DNA of 23,550 nt from an uncultured Blautia sp. (GTDB lineage: Bacteria; Bacillota; Clostridia; Lachnospirales; Lachnospiraceae), in the NCBI GenBank assembly GCA_946629475.1, contig CAMOXX010000017.1, positions 1 through 23,550 on the forward strand, given 5' to 3'. Within the stretch, counting starts at the first letter, position 1. Every line of letters begins with the position of its first letter. A model generated the notes under the pieces. It was not told the DNA's origin and did not search any database. It saw only the letters and a program-made list of their open reading frames with translations. Positions 15,046 through 21,919 of the stretch are shown piece after piece. The translations under genes were made by a program, and so were the position numbers.

Positions 15046-16320
15046 ATGGTTAAGGCTGTTGTTGGTGCAAACTGGGGTGATGAGGGAAAGGGAAAAATCA
15101 CTGACATGCTTGCACAGGAGGCGGACATTATCGTGCGCTTTCAGGGAGGAGCGAATGCGGGCCATACCATTGTGAATGATTACGGCAAGTTTGCGCTTCA
15201 CACGCTGCCTTCCGGTGTTTTCTACGGTCACACGACAAGCATTATCGGAAACGGTGTGGCCCTGAATATCCCGGTGTTTTTCAAGGAGTACAATGAGATC
15301 GTGAGCCGGGGCGTCCCGTCCCCGAAAATCCTTATTTCCGACAGGGCACAGATCGTGATGCCCTACCATATCCTTTTCGACCAGTACGAGGAGGAGAGAC
15401 TGGGCGGAAAATCCTTCGGCTCCACAAAATCCGGGATTGCTCCTTTTTATTCTGACAAATTCGCGAAGACGGGCTTTCAGGTGAGCGAGCTTTTCGATGA
15501 GGAGCGCCTGAAAGAAAAGCTGGAGCGGGTGCTGGAGACAAAGAATATTCTCCTTGAGCATCTCTATCATAAACCGCTGCTCGATGCGGATGAGCTGTTC
15601 GCGACACTTCTTAAGTACCGCGAGATGGTGCGCCCCTATGTGTGCGATGTCTCCGCATACCTGTGGCAGGCCATTCAGGACGGAAAGAACATCCTGCTGG
15701 AGGGACAGCTCGGATCACTGAAGGATCCGGACCACGGCATTTATCCGATGGTGACTTCCTCCTCGACGCTCGCGGCGTACGGAGCGATCGGCGCGGGACT
15801 TCCGCCCTATGAGATCAAAAAGATCATCACCGTCTGCAAGGCTTATTCCAGCGCGGTCGGCGCAGGTGCCTTTGTCTCCGAGATATTCGGGGAGGAGGCG
15901 GACGAGCTGCGGAGGAGAGGCGGCGACGGAGGCGAGTACGGCGCAACGACCGGCAGGCCGAGGCGCATGGGATGGTTCGACTGTGTGGCTTCAAAATACG
16001 GCTGCCGCATTCAGGGTACGACGGATGTCGCCTTTACCGTTCTGGATGTACTGGGATATCTCGATGAGATCCCGGTGTGTGTGGGATATGAGATCGATGG
16101 GAAGGTGACAACGGACTTCCCGACGACGGCGGTTCTGGAAAAGGCTAAACCGGTGCTGAAGACCCTTCCGGGCTGGAAGACGGACATCCGCGGAATCCGG
16201 AACTATGACGAGCTTCCGGAAAACTGCCGGAATTATATCGAGTTTATTGAAGAACAGATCGGGTTCCCGATCACGATGGTGAGCAACGGACCGGGACGGA
16301 ACGATATTATATACAGATAA
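15046..16320 (+). CDS. purA: Adenylosuccinate synthetase, divergent Lachnospiraceae-type
   Basis: GTP-dependent enzyme converting IMP and aspartate to adenylosuccinate, the first committed step to AMP. The 424-aa protein has the N-terminal loop WGDEGKGK (residues 10-17, catalytic Asp12), NAGHTI with His40, and GRPRRMGWFD. The C-terminal SNGPGRNDII resembles the usual nucleotide-contact end. Several usually strict motifs differ: GSTKSGIAPFY replaces GSTGRGIGPAY, EGQLGSLKDPDHG replaces EGAQGTLLDIDHG, and GAFVSE replaces GPFPTE. All catalytic positions I can place remain, so I read it as an active subfamily. AAAGAGGTG lies just before the ATG, 17 bases after purB. A hairpin at its stop codon may limit readthrough to the next gene. 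Confidence 0.95.
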   Translation: MVKAVVGANWGDEGKGKITDMLAQEADIIVRFQGGANAGHTIVNDYGKFALHTLPSGVFYGHTTSIIGNGVALNIPVFFKEYNEIVSRGVPSPKILISDRAQIVMPYHILFDQYEEERLGGKSFGSTKSGIAPFYSDKFAKTGFQVSELFDEERLKEKLERVLETKNILLEHLYHKPLLDADELFATLLKYREMVRPYVCDVSAYLWQAIQDGKNILLEGQLGSLKDPDHGIYPMVTSSSTLAAYGAIGAGLPPYEIKKIITVCKAYSSAVGAGAFVSEIFGEEADELRRRGGDGGEYGATTGRPRRMGWFDCVASKYGCRIQGTTDVAFTVLDVLGYLDEIPVCVGYEIDGKVTTDFPTTAVLEKAKPVLKTLPGWKTDIRGIRNYDELPENCRNYIEFIEEQIGFPITMVSNGPGRNDIIYR

Positions 16321-16345
16321 CGGTTCAAAACCTGTATCTGCTTTT
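16314..16345 (+). terminator. Possible weak terminator or attenuator overlapping the purA stop
   Basis: CAGATA (16314-16319) pairs with TATCTG (16335-16340), and GGTT (16322-16325) pairs with AACC (16329-16332) around a CAA loop. A 2x2 internal loop separates the two stems. CTTTT follows. The left arm overlaps the purA stop codon. The AT-rich outer stem makes it weak, so partial readthrough to the HAD gene is likely. Confidence 0.4.
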
Positions 16346-16362
16346 AGTGAGTGAATCATTTT

Positions 16363-17175
16363 ATGGATAAATTGAAAAGAGGCCTGGCGCTTGCAGGTGT
16401 GGTGATCCTGCTCGCCGCGTTCTGCGCTCCGATGCTTTTTGCCGGAGGCACTGGCGAGGGATCGCAGAAGCGTTTTATGGCCGCCGCGGCGGCAGCTGTC
16501 CTGATTCCGATCCTGGTCTACATCTGCATGATGGCAGTCAGGGTTTTCGGACCGAAGACAAAAAAGGCCGGACAGATCCGGAATGTGATTTTTGACATCG
16601 GAAATGTGCTGATGGAATTCGGATGGGAGGAATACCTTGACGGGTTCGGATTCCCGCCGGAAAAAAGGGAGAAGATCGCCGACGCGGTATTCCGGAATCC
16701 GGTGTGGAATGAGCGGGATCGAGGGGACCGTTCCGATGAGGAATACCTGCTCTCTTTCATCCGGGAGGCTCCTGAGTATGAGGACGAGATCCGTGAGGTT
16801 GTGGAAAGAAGCCCGGAATGCATTCACCTGTTTCCGTACAGCGAGACATGGCTGCATTTTCTGCAGGAGAAGGGCTTCCGTACCTTTATCCTGTCAAATT
16901 ACAGCAGATATATGCTGGACCATACCAGAGACGACATGAAATTCCTGAAGTACGCGGACGGAGCGGTGTTTTCCTGTGATGAAAAACTGATCAAGCCGGA
17001 GCCGGAGATCTACCGGACTCTGCTGAAGCGATATGGGCTTCAGCCGGAAGAGTGCGTTTTCATTGACGACAGGAAGGACAATGTGGAAACAGCTGTCTCA
17101 CTCGGAATCCATGGAATCGTTTTCCGGGACTTCCGGGACGCGGCATCGCAGCTGGAAGCCCTGGGAATTAAATAA
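16363..17175 (+). CDS. Membrane-anchored HAD-superfamily phosphatase (YihX-like)
   Basis: A 270-aa protein with two predicted membrane helices (about residues 7-27 and 39-62) joined to a cytosolic HAD hydrolase domain (about 72-265). HAD motif I is VIFDIGNVL with nucleophile D78; the usual second Asp is Gly, as in the YihX group. Motif II is LSNYS (S178), motif III is K211 in IKPEPEIY, and motif IV is FIDDRKDN (D235, D236). The helical cap lies between motifs I and II. YihX dephosphorylates glucose-1-phosphate, but substrate cannot be read from motifs. ATG 16363 was preferred to GTG 16351, as AGTGAGTG precedes it at suitable distance. It follows purA, so a nucleotide or sugar-phosphate substrate is possible. 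The membrane anchor is unusual for this group. Confidence 0.85.
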   Translation: MDKLKRGLALAGVVILLAAFCAPMLFAGGTGEGSQKRFMAAAAAAVLIPILVYICMMAVRVFGPKTKKAGQIRNVIFDIGNVLMEFGWEEYLDGFGFPPEKREKIADAVFRNPVWNERDRGDRSDEEYLLSFIREAPEYEDEIREVVERSPECIHLFPYSETWLHFLQEKGFRTFILSNYSRYMLDHTRDDMKFLKYADGAVFSCDEKLIKPEPEIYRTLLKRYGLQPEECVFIDDRKDNVETAVSLGIHGIVFRDFRDAASQLEALGIK

Positions 17176-17195
17176 AAGGCAAGAGGAATACGAAT

Positions 17196-17705
17196 ATGAG
17201 TGAAAAAACATTACTGGAACAGTGGCGTGAAGTCGCTTATAATAAAAATGCGGATAAGAAGACGCTGGAAAAGCTCTGGGCAGAATACTTTGAGATTGAA
17301 AAGAACATCTATGCGCAGCTGCTGGAGAATCCGGACGAAGAAGTGACCGGGACGGTGAAGGAGCTCGCGGAAAAATACGGACAGAGCGTCATGACGATGA
17401 CCGGCTTTCTGGACGGCATCAACGACAGCCTGAAAACACCCAACCCGATCGAAACGATGGATGAGAATACTGCAGTCACGCTTGGATTTGACAAAGAGCT
17501 TCTTTACAAAAACATGGTGGAAGCGGGAGCCGACTGGCTCTACAACCTGCCGCAGTGGGACAGCATCTTTACGGAAGACAAACGGAAAGAGCTGTACAAG
17601 GAGCAGAAAAAGTCGCACACGGTTGTGAAACCCAAAAAGATCGGCCGGAATGATCCATGTCCCTGCGGAAGCGGGAAAAAATACAAATACTGCTGCGGAC
17701 GATAA
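17196..17705 (+). CDS. SEC-C zinc-motif protein
   Basis: A 169-aa cytosolic protein. The N-terminal two thirds are helical and charged and match no enzyme I recognise. The C-terminus ends in the SEC-C motif NDPCPCGSGKKYKYCCG, with zinc ligands C155, C157, C166 and C167. This motif occurs at the SecA C-terminus, where it binds SecB and ribosomes, and in many small uncharacterised proteins. GAGGA at 17183-17187 precedes the ATG by 8 bases, and the gap to the HAD gene is 20 bases. The gene ends just before a strong terminator, so it is the last member of the purine-proximal transcript. A role in ribosome or protein-export contacts is inference from the motif only. Confidence 0.85.
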   Translation: MSEKTLLEQWREVAYNKNADKKTLEKLWAEYFEIEKNIYAQLLENPDEEVTGTVKELAEKYGQSVMTMTGFLDGINDSLKTPNPIETMDENTAVTLGFDKELLYKNMVEAGADWLYNLPQWDSIFTEDKRKELYKEQKKSHTVVKPKKIGRNDPCPCGSGKKYKYCCGR

Positions 17706-17764
17706 TTCCGTCCGGCATAAGAAGAACGAAGAACTGGAGCAGCAGAAAACAGAACATAGAGAGA

Positions 17765-17794
17765 ACCGCCGGCATGAACAGCCGGCGGTGTTTT
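17765..17794 (+). terminator. Strong intrinsic terminator between convergent SEC-C and aroE genes
   Basis: CCGCCGGC (17766-17773) and GCCGGCGG (17781-17788) form a perfect 8-bp GC stem, extended by one A-T pair, with a 7-base loop. TGTTTT follows on the + strand. On the - strand the same stem is followed by TTCT only, so it may also serve aroE weakly, ending its transcript about 30 bases past the stop. Confidence 0.85.
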
Positions 17795-17816
17795 GGTTCC
17801 ATGTCCATCCGCTGCA

Positions 17817-18686
17817 TCAGAAGTACTTCTGACGGATGATGTCTACCGGCATGTCATGGCCGGTAAAAAGCCGGAAGGCTTCGGCGCCCTGGTAAAGCAG
17901 CATATGCATTCCGTTAAAGACACGGCATCCTGCCGATGCAGCATCCTGAAGAAGCTTCGTCCGCGGAGGATGGTAGATGACATCCGCGACCGTCAGGGCG
18001 GGGCTCAGAAGCGAAATATCCTCGATGATGGAAGCATCCTCGTCGGGGGACATTCCGACCGATGTAGCATTGATCAGCAGAGTGCTGCGGGACAAAGCGT
18101 CCCCTAATGCGTGCGTATCGGCGTGGTCAAATACGTTGACCCGGCATGCGGTTGAAGTGCGGATACGATCTGCCTTTTCGAGTGTGCGCGCGTAGAATCT
18201 GCTCTGCGGCCTGACAAAGATATTGAGCTCAGAAACACCGTCCAGGGCTGCCTGGACCGCAATCGCCGTTGCAGCCCCGCCGCCGCCCATCAGAGTGAAT
18301 ACTGCGCCCGGCACGGTGACACCCGCTTCGACGGCAGACTGCATAAAACCGATTCCATCCGTGTTATAGCCGATCAGGGCGCTGCCCTCGCGGACAACCG
18401 TGTTGACGGCCCCGATCAGTTCGGCGGACTTTGAAAGCCCGTCCAGAAGGGGAAGAATGCGGGTTTTGTTCGGCATGGTAAGGTTAAAACCGGCAGTTCC
18501 GCAGGCCTTCAGGCCTTTTACCGCTTCCTCGAGGGCATCCTCGCCGACATCGAAGCAGAGATAAACATAGTCGAGGCCGAGGATCCGGTATGCCTCGTTG
18601 TGCATGAGCGGCGAAAGGCTGTGGCTGACCGGAGATCCGAGAAGACATGTGAGACGCGTGGTGCCGGTGACAGGGATCTGATTCAT
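17817..18686 (-). CDS. aroE: Shikimate dehydrogenase (YdiB-like branch)
   Basis: NAD(P)H-dependent reduction of 3-dehydroshikimate to shikimate in aromatic amino acid synthesis. The 289-aa protein shows GSPVSHSLSPLMHN (residues 17-30, substrate-binding serines), the catalytic Lys74 in MPNK, NTD at 108-110, and the dinucleotide loop MGGGGAAT (133-140). MPNK, instead of the commoner VPHK, and the later ADRIRTSTACRVNVFDHAD segment resemble E. coli YdiB, a quinate/shikimate dehydrogenase, so dual specificity is possible. The start at 18686 has a consensus AGGAGGTG 10 bases upstream. A longer in-frame ATG at 18731 lies inside a palindromic repeat and was rejected. It is divergent from aroD, which makes its substrate. 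Confidence 0.94.
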   Translation of the reverse strand: MNQIPVTGTTRLTCLLGSPVSHSLSPLMHNEAYRILGLDYVYLCFDVGEDALEEAVKGLKACGTAGFNLTMPNKTRILPLLDGLSKSAELIGAVNTVVREGSALIGYNTDGIGFMQSAVEAGVTVPGAVFTLMGGGGAATAIAVQAALDGVSELNIFVRPQSRFYARTLEKADRIRTSTACRVNVFDHADTHALGDALSRSTLLINATSVGMSPDEDASIIEDISLLSPALTVADVIYHPPRTKLLQDAASAGCRVFNGMHMLLYQGAEAFRLFTGHDMPVDIIRQKYF

Positions 18687-18696
18687 AAAATTGCTG

Positions 18697-18704
18697 CACC
18701 TCCT
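18697..18704 (-). promoter_or_regulatory. Consensus Shine-Dalgarno fixing the aroE start
   Basis: On the - strand AGGAGGTG lies 10 bases before ATG 18686. It settles the start against the in-frame ATG at 18731, which falls in repeat copy 1. Confidence 0.8.
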
Positions 18705-18718
18705 GTTTTGATAATAAA

Positions 18719-18832
18719 GCCAAAAGTCCATTCACCCGCCTGCAGGCAAGCCTGCGCGGGTTCAGGACTTTGTGTGGTAAAAGTCCATTCACCCGCCTGC
18801 AGGCAAGCCTGCGCGGGTTCAGGACTTTTGGC
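18719..18832. repeat. Tandem pair of palindromic repeats (REP/MITE-like unit)
   Basis: Two 50-base copies (18722-18771 and 18779-18828) are identical by eye and separated by GTGTGGT, giving a 57-base period. Each copy is itself a long hairpin: AAAAGTCC/GGACTTT, ACCCGC/GCGGGT and GCAGGC/GCCTGC arms around AA. The whole array is bounded by a perfect 11-base inverted repeat, GCCAAAAGTCC (18719-18729) and GGACTTTTGGC (18822-18832). It fills half of the 212-base aroE-aroD gap. There is no coding content. Both strands stay open across it because 57 is divisible by 3, which can mislead start calling for both flanking genes. Confidence 0.9.
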
Positions 18833-18898
18833 GCTGTAATCACAGTATATCATCCGGGCGGGATGGCCGCAATGGTGACAAGAAAGGATATGGAAAGT

Positions 18899-19666
18899 AT
18901 GACAAAACCTTTATATGTACGGAGCATTCCTCTGGGCGACGGCATGCCGAAGGTGTGTGTTCCGCTGACCGGGGAGACGCTCCCCGAGGTGGTTCGGGAA
19001 GCCGGAAAAGCCGCGGAGGCCGGCGCGGACCTGATCGAATGGAGAATGGATTTTCTGAAGGAGCCCTGCCGGGAGGACAGCCTGGAGGAGGCCCTGTTCA
19101 TGATTTCGGCGGCAGCCCCCGATACCCCTCTGATTTTTACGATCCGGACCAGGGCCGAGGGCGGCAACATTGACCTGACAGAGCATGAATATGCGTCTCT
19201 GAATCAGACGGCAGCGGAGAGCGGAAAAGCCGACCTGATTGATGTGGAGTATGAGAGAGACCCCGCGGCGATGGAACTGCTGATCCGGAAAATCGGCAGG
19301 CTGGGGGCGCTTACAATTGCCTCGACACACGATTTTTCCGGGACGGAGGATGATGAGACACTTCTGCAGACATTCCGTGACCTGGATGCATCGGGAGCGG
19401 ACATTATTAAGATGGCTGTGATGCCGGAATGCGAGTCCGATACCGACCGTCTGATGGAGTGTACCCGGAGAGCCTCCTCGGAGATCACCGAAAAGCCCGT
19501 GATCGCAATGGCCATGGGGGAAAATGGAGTAAAAAGCCGGATCGAGGGGGAAATATTCGGATCTAGCGTAACCTTCGGAACGACGGGCAGAGCATCCGCG
19601 CCCGGACAGCTCCCTGTGAGAGAACTGAAAGAAAAACTGGAGGAGATCCATCGGCAGGTGACATAA
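18899..19666 (+). CDS. aroD: Type I 3-dehydroquinate dehydratase
   Basis: Schiff-base enzyme converting 3-dehydroquinate to 3-dehydroshikimate. The 255-aa protein matches the type I family. It has DLIEWRMDF (44-52) with substrate-binding Glu and Arg, His144 in ASTHDFSGT as the general base, and Lys171 in IIKMAVMP as the Schiff-base lysine. The C-terminal loop TFGTTGRASAPGQLPV (225-240) is also present. Several in-frame starts exist upstream, some inside the palindromic repeat. ATG 18899 is best because AAAGGA at 18883-18888 is 10 bases upstream and the N-terminus then fits the family. ATG 18890 is only one base from that site. AroE, encoded divergently, takes the next step. I see no convincing promoter in the short gap. 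Confidence 0.95.
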   Translation: MTKPLYVRSIPLGDGMPKVCVPLTGETLPEVVREAGKAAEAGADLIEWRMDFLKEPCREDSLEEALFMISAAAPDTPLIFTIRTRAEGGNIDLTEHEYASLNQTAAESGKADLIDVEYERDPAAMELLIRKIGRLGALTIASTHDFSGTEDDETLLQTFRDLDASGADIIKMAVMPECESDTDRLMECTRRASSEITEKPVIAMAMGENGVKSRIEGEIFGSSVTFGTTGRASAPGQLPVRELKEKLEEIHRQVT

Positions 19667-19688
19667 GATAATCTTCTGTAAACGATGC

Positions 19689-19717
19689 TTTTCATAGCGA
19701 AAAACATTTGCTATAAT
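19689..19717 (+). promoter_or_regulatory. Extended -10 promoter for the HD-GYP gene
   Basis: A perfect TATAAT (19712-19717) is preceded by TG one base upstream (TGCTATAAT), an extended -10. A -35-like TTTTCA (19689-19694) lies 17 bases upstream. The promoter lies 45 bases before the start codon and within 55 bases of the aroD stop, so the HD-GYP gene probably has its own transcript. Confidence 0.75.
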
Positions 19718-19761
19718 AGTGTCGGTGGAACATTTGTTTTGTTTATGGAGGAGTTCTGAAT

Positions 19762-21900
19762 ATGCAGTATCAGACGGACCATATGCAGAAATCCCGCTGG
19801 AAGAAATATATGCCTATATTTCTGTTCCTGGCGGTTGGTCTTCTTGTAAATCTGTTTTTCTCAAAGCTTGCGATCTATTTCAATTGGCCGCTGTATCTTG
19901 ACAACATCGGCACTCTGTTGGGAGCCACGCTCGGCGGGCCGGTTCCCGGCGCGGTGATCGGTTATATGACCAATATTATCAACGGAGTCAAGGATACAGA
20001 CACTCTGTATTACGGAGCGATCAGCATTCTCATTGCCGCAATGGGATCCTGGTTCTACCGGAAAGAGTGGTTCCGGAGTGTCTTAAAAACCATTCTGGCC
20101 ATCGTACTGCTGGCGGTGGTCGGCGGCGGGCTTGGCTCTGTCCTGACCTGGCTGCTTTACGGGCAGGGGTTCGGCACCGGAATTTCGGCACCATTTGCCC
20201 ACTGGCTCTATGATTCCGGGATAAACAGCATCTTCTGGGCGCAGCTCCTGGCGGATATGGCCATTGACCTGGTTGACAAGGCGATCGTAGTGGTATCCGT
20301 ACTGCTGATCCTGAAGATCGTGCCGAAGAAGTTCAAAAGCTGGTTTGACTTTTCGATCTGGTATCAGCGGCCCCTCACCAGAGAGGAGCGAAAGGCGGTA
20401 CGGAAGACAAAATCACGGCAGCTGTCGCTGCGCTACAAGGTTATGTTTGTGTTTTCCGCTGCCATGATCTTCATTGCCGCAGTTACCGCGCGGATAAGCT
20501 TCAGGCTTTTTTACAATGCAACGATCGAGGGAGAGATCAAGATGGGGTACGGCGTCGCGAATGTTGTGGAGCGTATGCTGAATCCCGACAGGATCGATGA
20601 CTATATCACTCTGGGGGAGGACGCCCCGGACTATACCTCTGTCGAAAAGAACATCGAGTATGTACTTTACAGCTCGCCGGACATCTCCTTCATCTACGTA
20701 TACCAGATCCGGGAGGACGGCTGCCACGTGGTATTCGACCCGGATACGCCGGATACACCGGGCGGGAATCCCGGCGAGGTGATTCCGTTTGAGGAGGGAT
20801 TTGAGGACGTGCTGCCGGATCTTCTGGCAGGGAAGGCGATCGAGCCGATCATCTCAAACGATTCCTTTGGGTGGCTGCTGACAATTTACCAGCCGATCTA
20901 TGACTCCGAAGGAAACTGCAAATGCTATGTAGGGGTTGACATTTCGATGCAGCGCCTTGCGGATAACCAGCGCGTGTTTATTGTAAAGGTCATGGCACTG
21001 TTTGCCGGCTTCTTTATGCTGCTGTTGATTATCGGGCTGTGGCTGACCGAGTACAGCCTGATCATGCCGATCAATTCCATGGCAGTTACCAGCAGTCTCT
21101 TTGCATTCAATGACGCGTCGTCGCGAAAGGTGGGCCTGGCAGCCCTGAAAAGCCTGGATATCCGGACCGGCGATGAGCTGGAGAATCTGTACCATGCCTT
21201 CTCCAAGACGTCTGACGATATGATGAAGTACGTGGCCGACGTGCAGGAGAAGAATGATACGATCTCGCGGATGCAGAACAACCTGATTCTGGTGCTTGCC
21301 GATATCGTTGAGAGCCGGGACGAGTATACGGGGAACCATGTGCGGAATACGGCCGAGTATGCCATGATCGTCATGAAGCAGCTTGTAAAGGAAGGCATCT
21401 ATACAGACATGCTGACCGATGATTTTATTGAAGATGTGTACCATTCAGCCCCGCTGCACGACCTTGGCAAAATCAAGATTCCCGATGCGATCCTGAACAA
21501 GCCGGGAAGGCTCACACCGGAGGAATTTGAGGAGATGAAATCCCATTCCATGGCCGGCAAGGAGATCATAGCCCATGCGGCTGACGCGGTGGCAGAATCC
21601 ACTTATCTGGATGAGGCGCAGAACCTTGCCGCCTATCATCACGAAAAATGGAACGGGACGGGATACCCGTCCGGGCTGTCCGGCGAAGAGATCCCGCTTT
21701 CCGCAAGGATCATGGCTGTCGCCGACGTGTTTGATGCCCTTGTCTCCAAACGAAGCTATAAAGAGGGCTTCCCGGTGGAAAAAGCCATGGATATCATCCG
21801 CGAGGGTATCGGCACCCACTTTGATCCGTACATCGCCCAGGCATTCCTGGATGCTGAGGACGAGGTGCGGAAGGTAGTAGAGATGCAGAAGAACAAATAA
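19762..21900 (+). CDS. Multi-pass membrane sensor with HD-GYP phosphodiesterase domain
   Basis: Probable cyclic-di-GMP phosphodiesterase of 712 aa. Residues of about 16-187 form five or so membrane helices reminiscent of an ECF S-component-like fold (PVPGAVIGYMTNIINGVKD). After a basic linker, a second module has a helix at about 226-248, an extracytoplasmic Cache-like sensor (about 250-400), a helix at 408-428 and a HAMP-like linker. The HD-GYP domain (about 505-700) keeps the expected ligands: E517, H526, H566-D567 in HDLGK, H595, H626-H627 and D655, plus GYP 634-636. The loop before GYP reads WNGTGYP, with Asn where Asp is usual. GGAGGAG at 19747-19753 precedes the ATG. The next gene follows by 19 bases. 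The ligand sensed is unknown. Confidence 0.92.
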   Translation: MQYQTDHMQKSRWKKYMPIFLFLAVGLLVNLFFSKLAIYFNWPLYLDNIGTLLGATLGGPVPGAVIGYMTNIINGVKDTDTLYYGAISILIAAMGSWFYRKEWFRSVLKTILAIVLLAVVGGGLGSVLTWLLYGQGFGTGISAPFAHWLYDSGINSIFWAQLLADMAIDLVDKAIVVVSVLLILKIVPKKFKSWFDFSIWYQRPLTREERKAVRKTKSRQLSLRYKVMFVFSAAMIFIAAVTARISFRLFYNATIEGEIKMGYGVANVVERMLNPDRIDDYITLGEDAPDYTSVEKNIEYVLYSSPDISFIYVYQIREDGCHVVFDPDTPDTPGGNPGEVIPFEEGFEDVLPDLLAGKAIEPIISNDSFGWLLTIYQPIYDSEGNCKCYVGVDISMQRLADNQRVFIVKVMALFAGFFMLLLIIGLWLTEYSLIMPINSMAVTSSLFAFNDASSRKVGLAALKSLDIRTGDELENLYHAFSKTSDDMMKYVADVQEKNDTISRMQNNLILVLADIVESRDEYTGNHVRNTAEYAMIVMKQLVKEGIYTDMLTDDFIEDVYHSAPLHDLGKIKIPDAILNKPGRLTPEEFEEMKSHSMAGKEIIAHAADAVAESTYLDEAQNLAAYHHEKWNGTGYPSGLSGEEIPLSARIMAVADVFDALVSKRSYKEGFPVEKAMDIIREGIGTHFDPYIAQAFLDAEDEVRKVVEMQKNK

Positions 21901-21919
21901 TTCCCGAAGGGGGGAAAGT

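Noticed and set aside
18722..18828. CRISPR array
   Set aside because: There are only two repeat units with a 7-base spacer, each unit is a full palindrome, and no cas genes are present.
18833..18898. aroD promoter around TATATCAT (18846-18853)
   Set aside because: No -35 element lies at a workable distance, so the AT-rich stretch alone is not enough to call.
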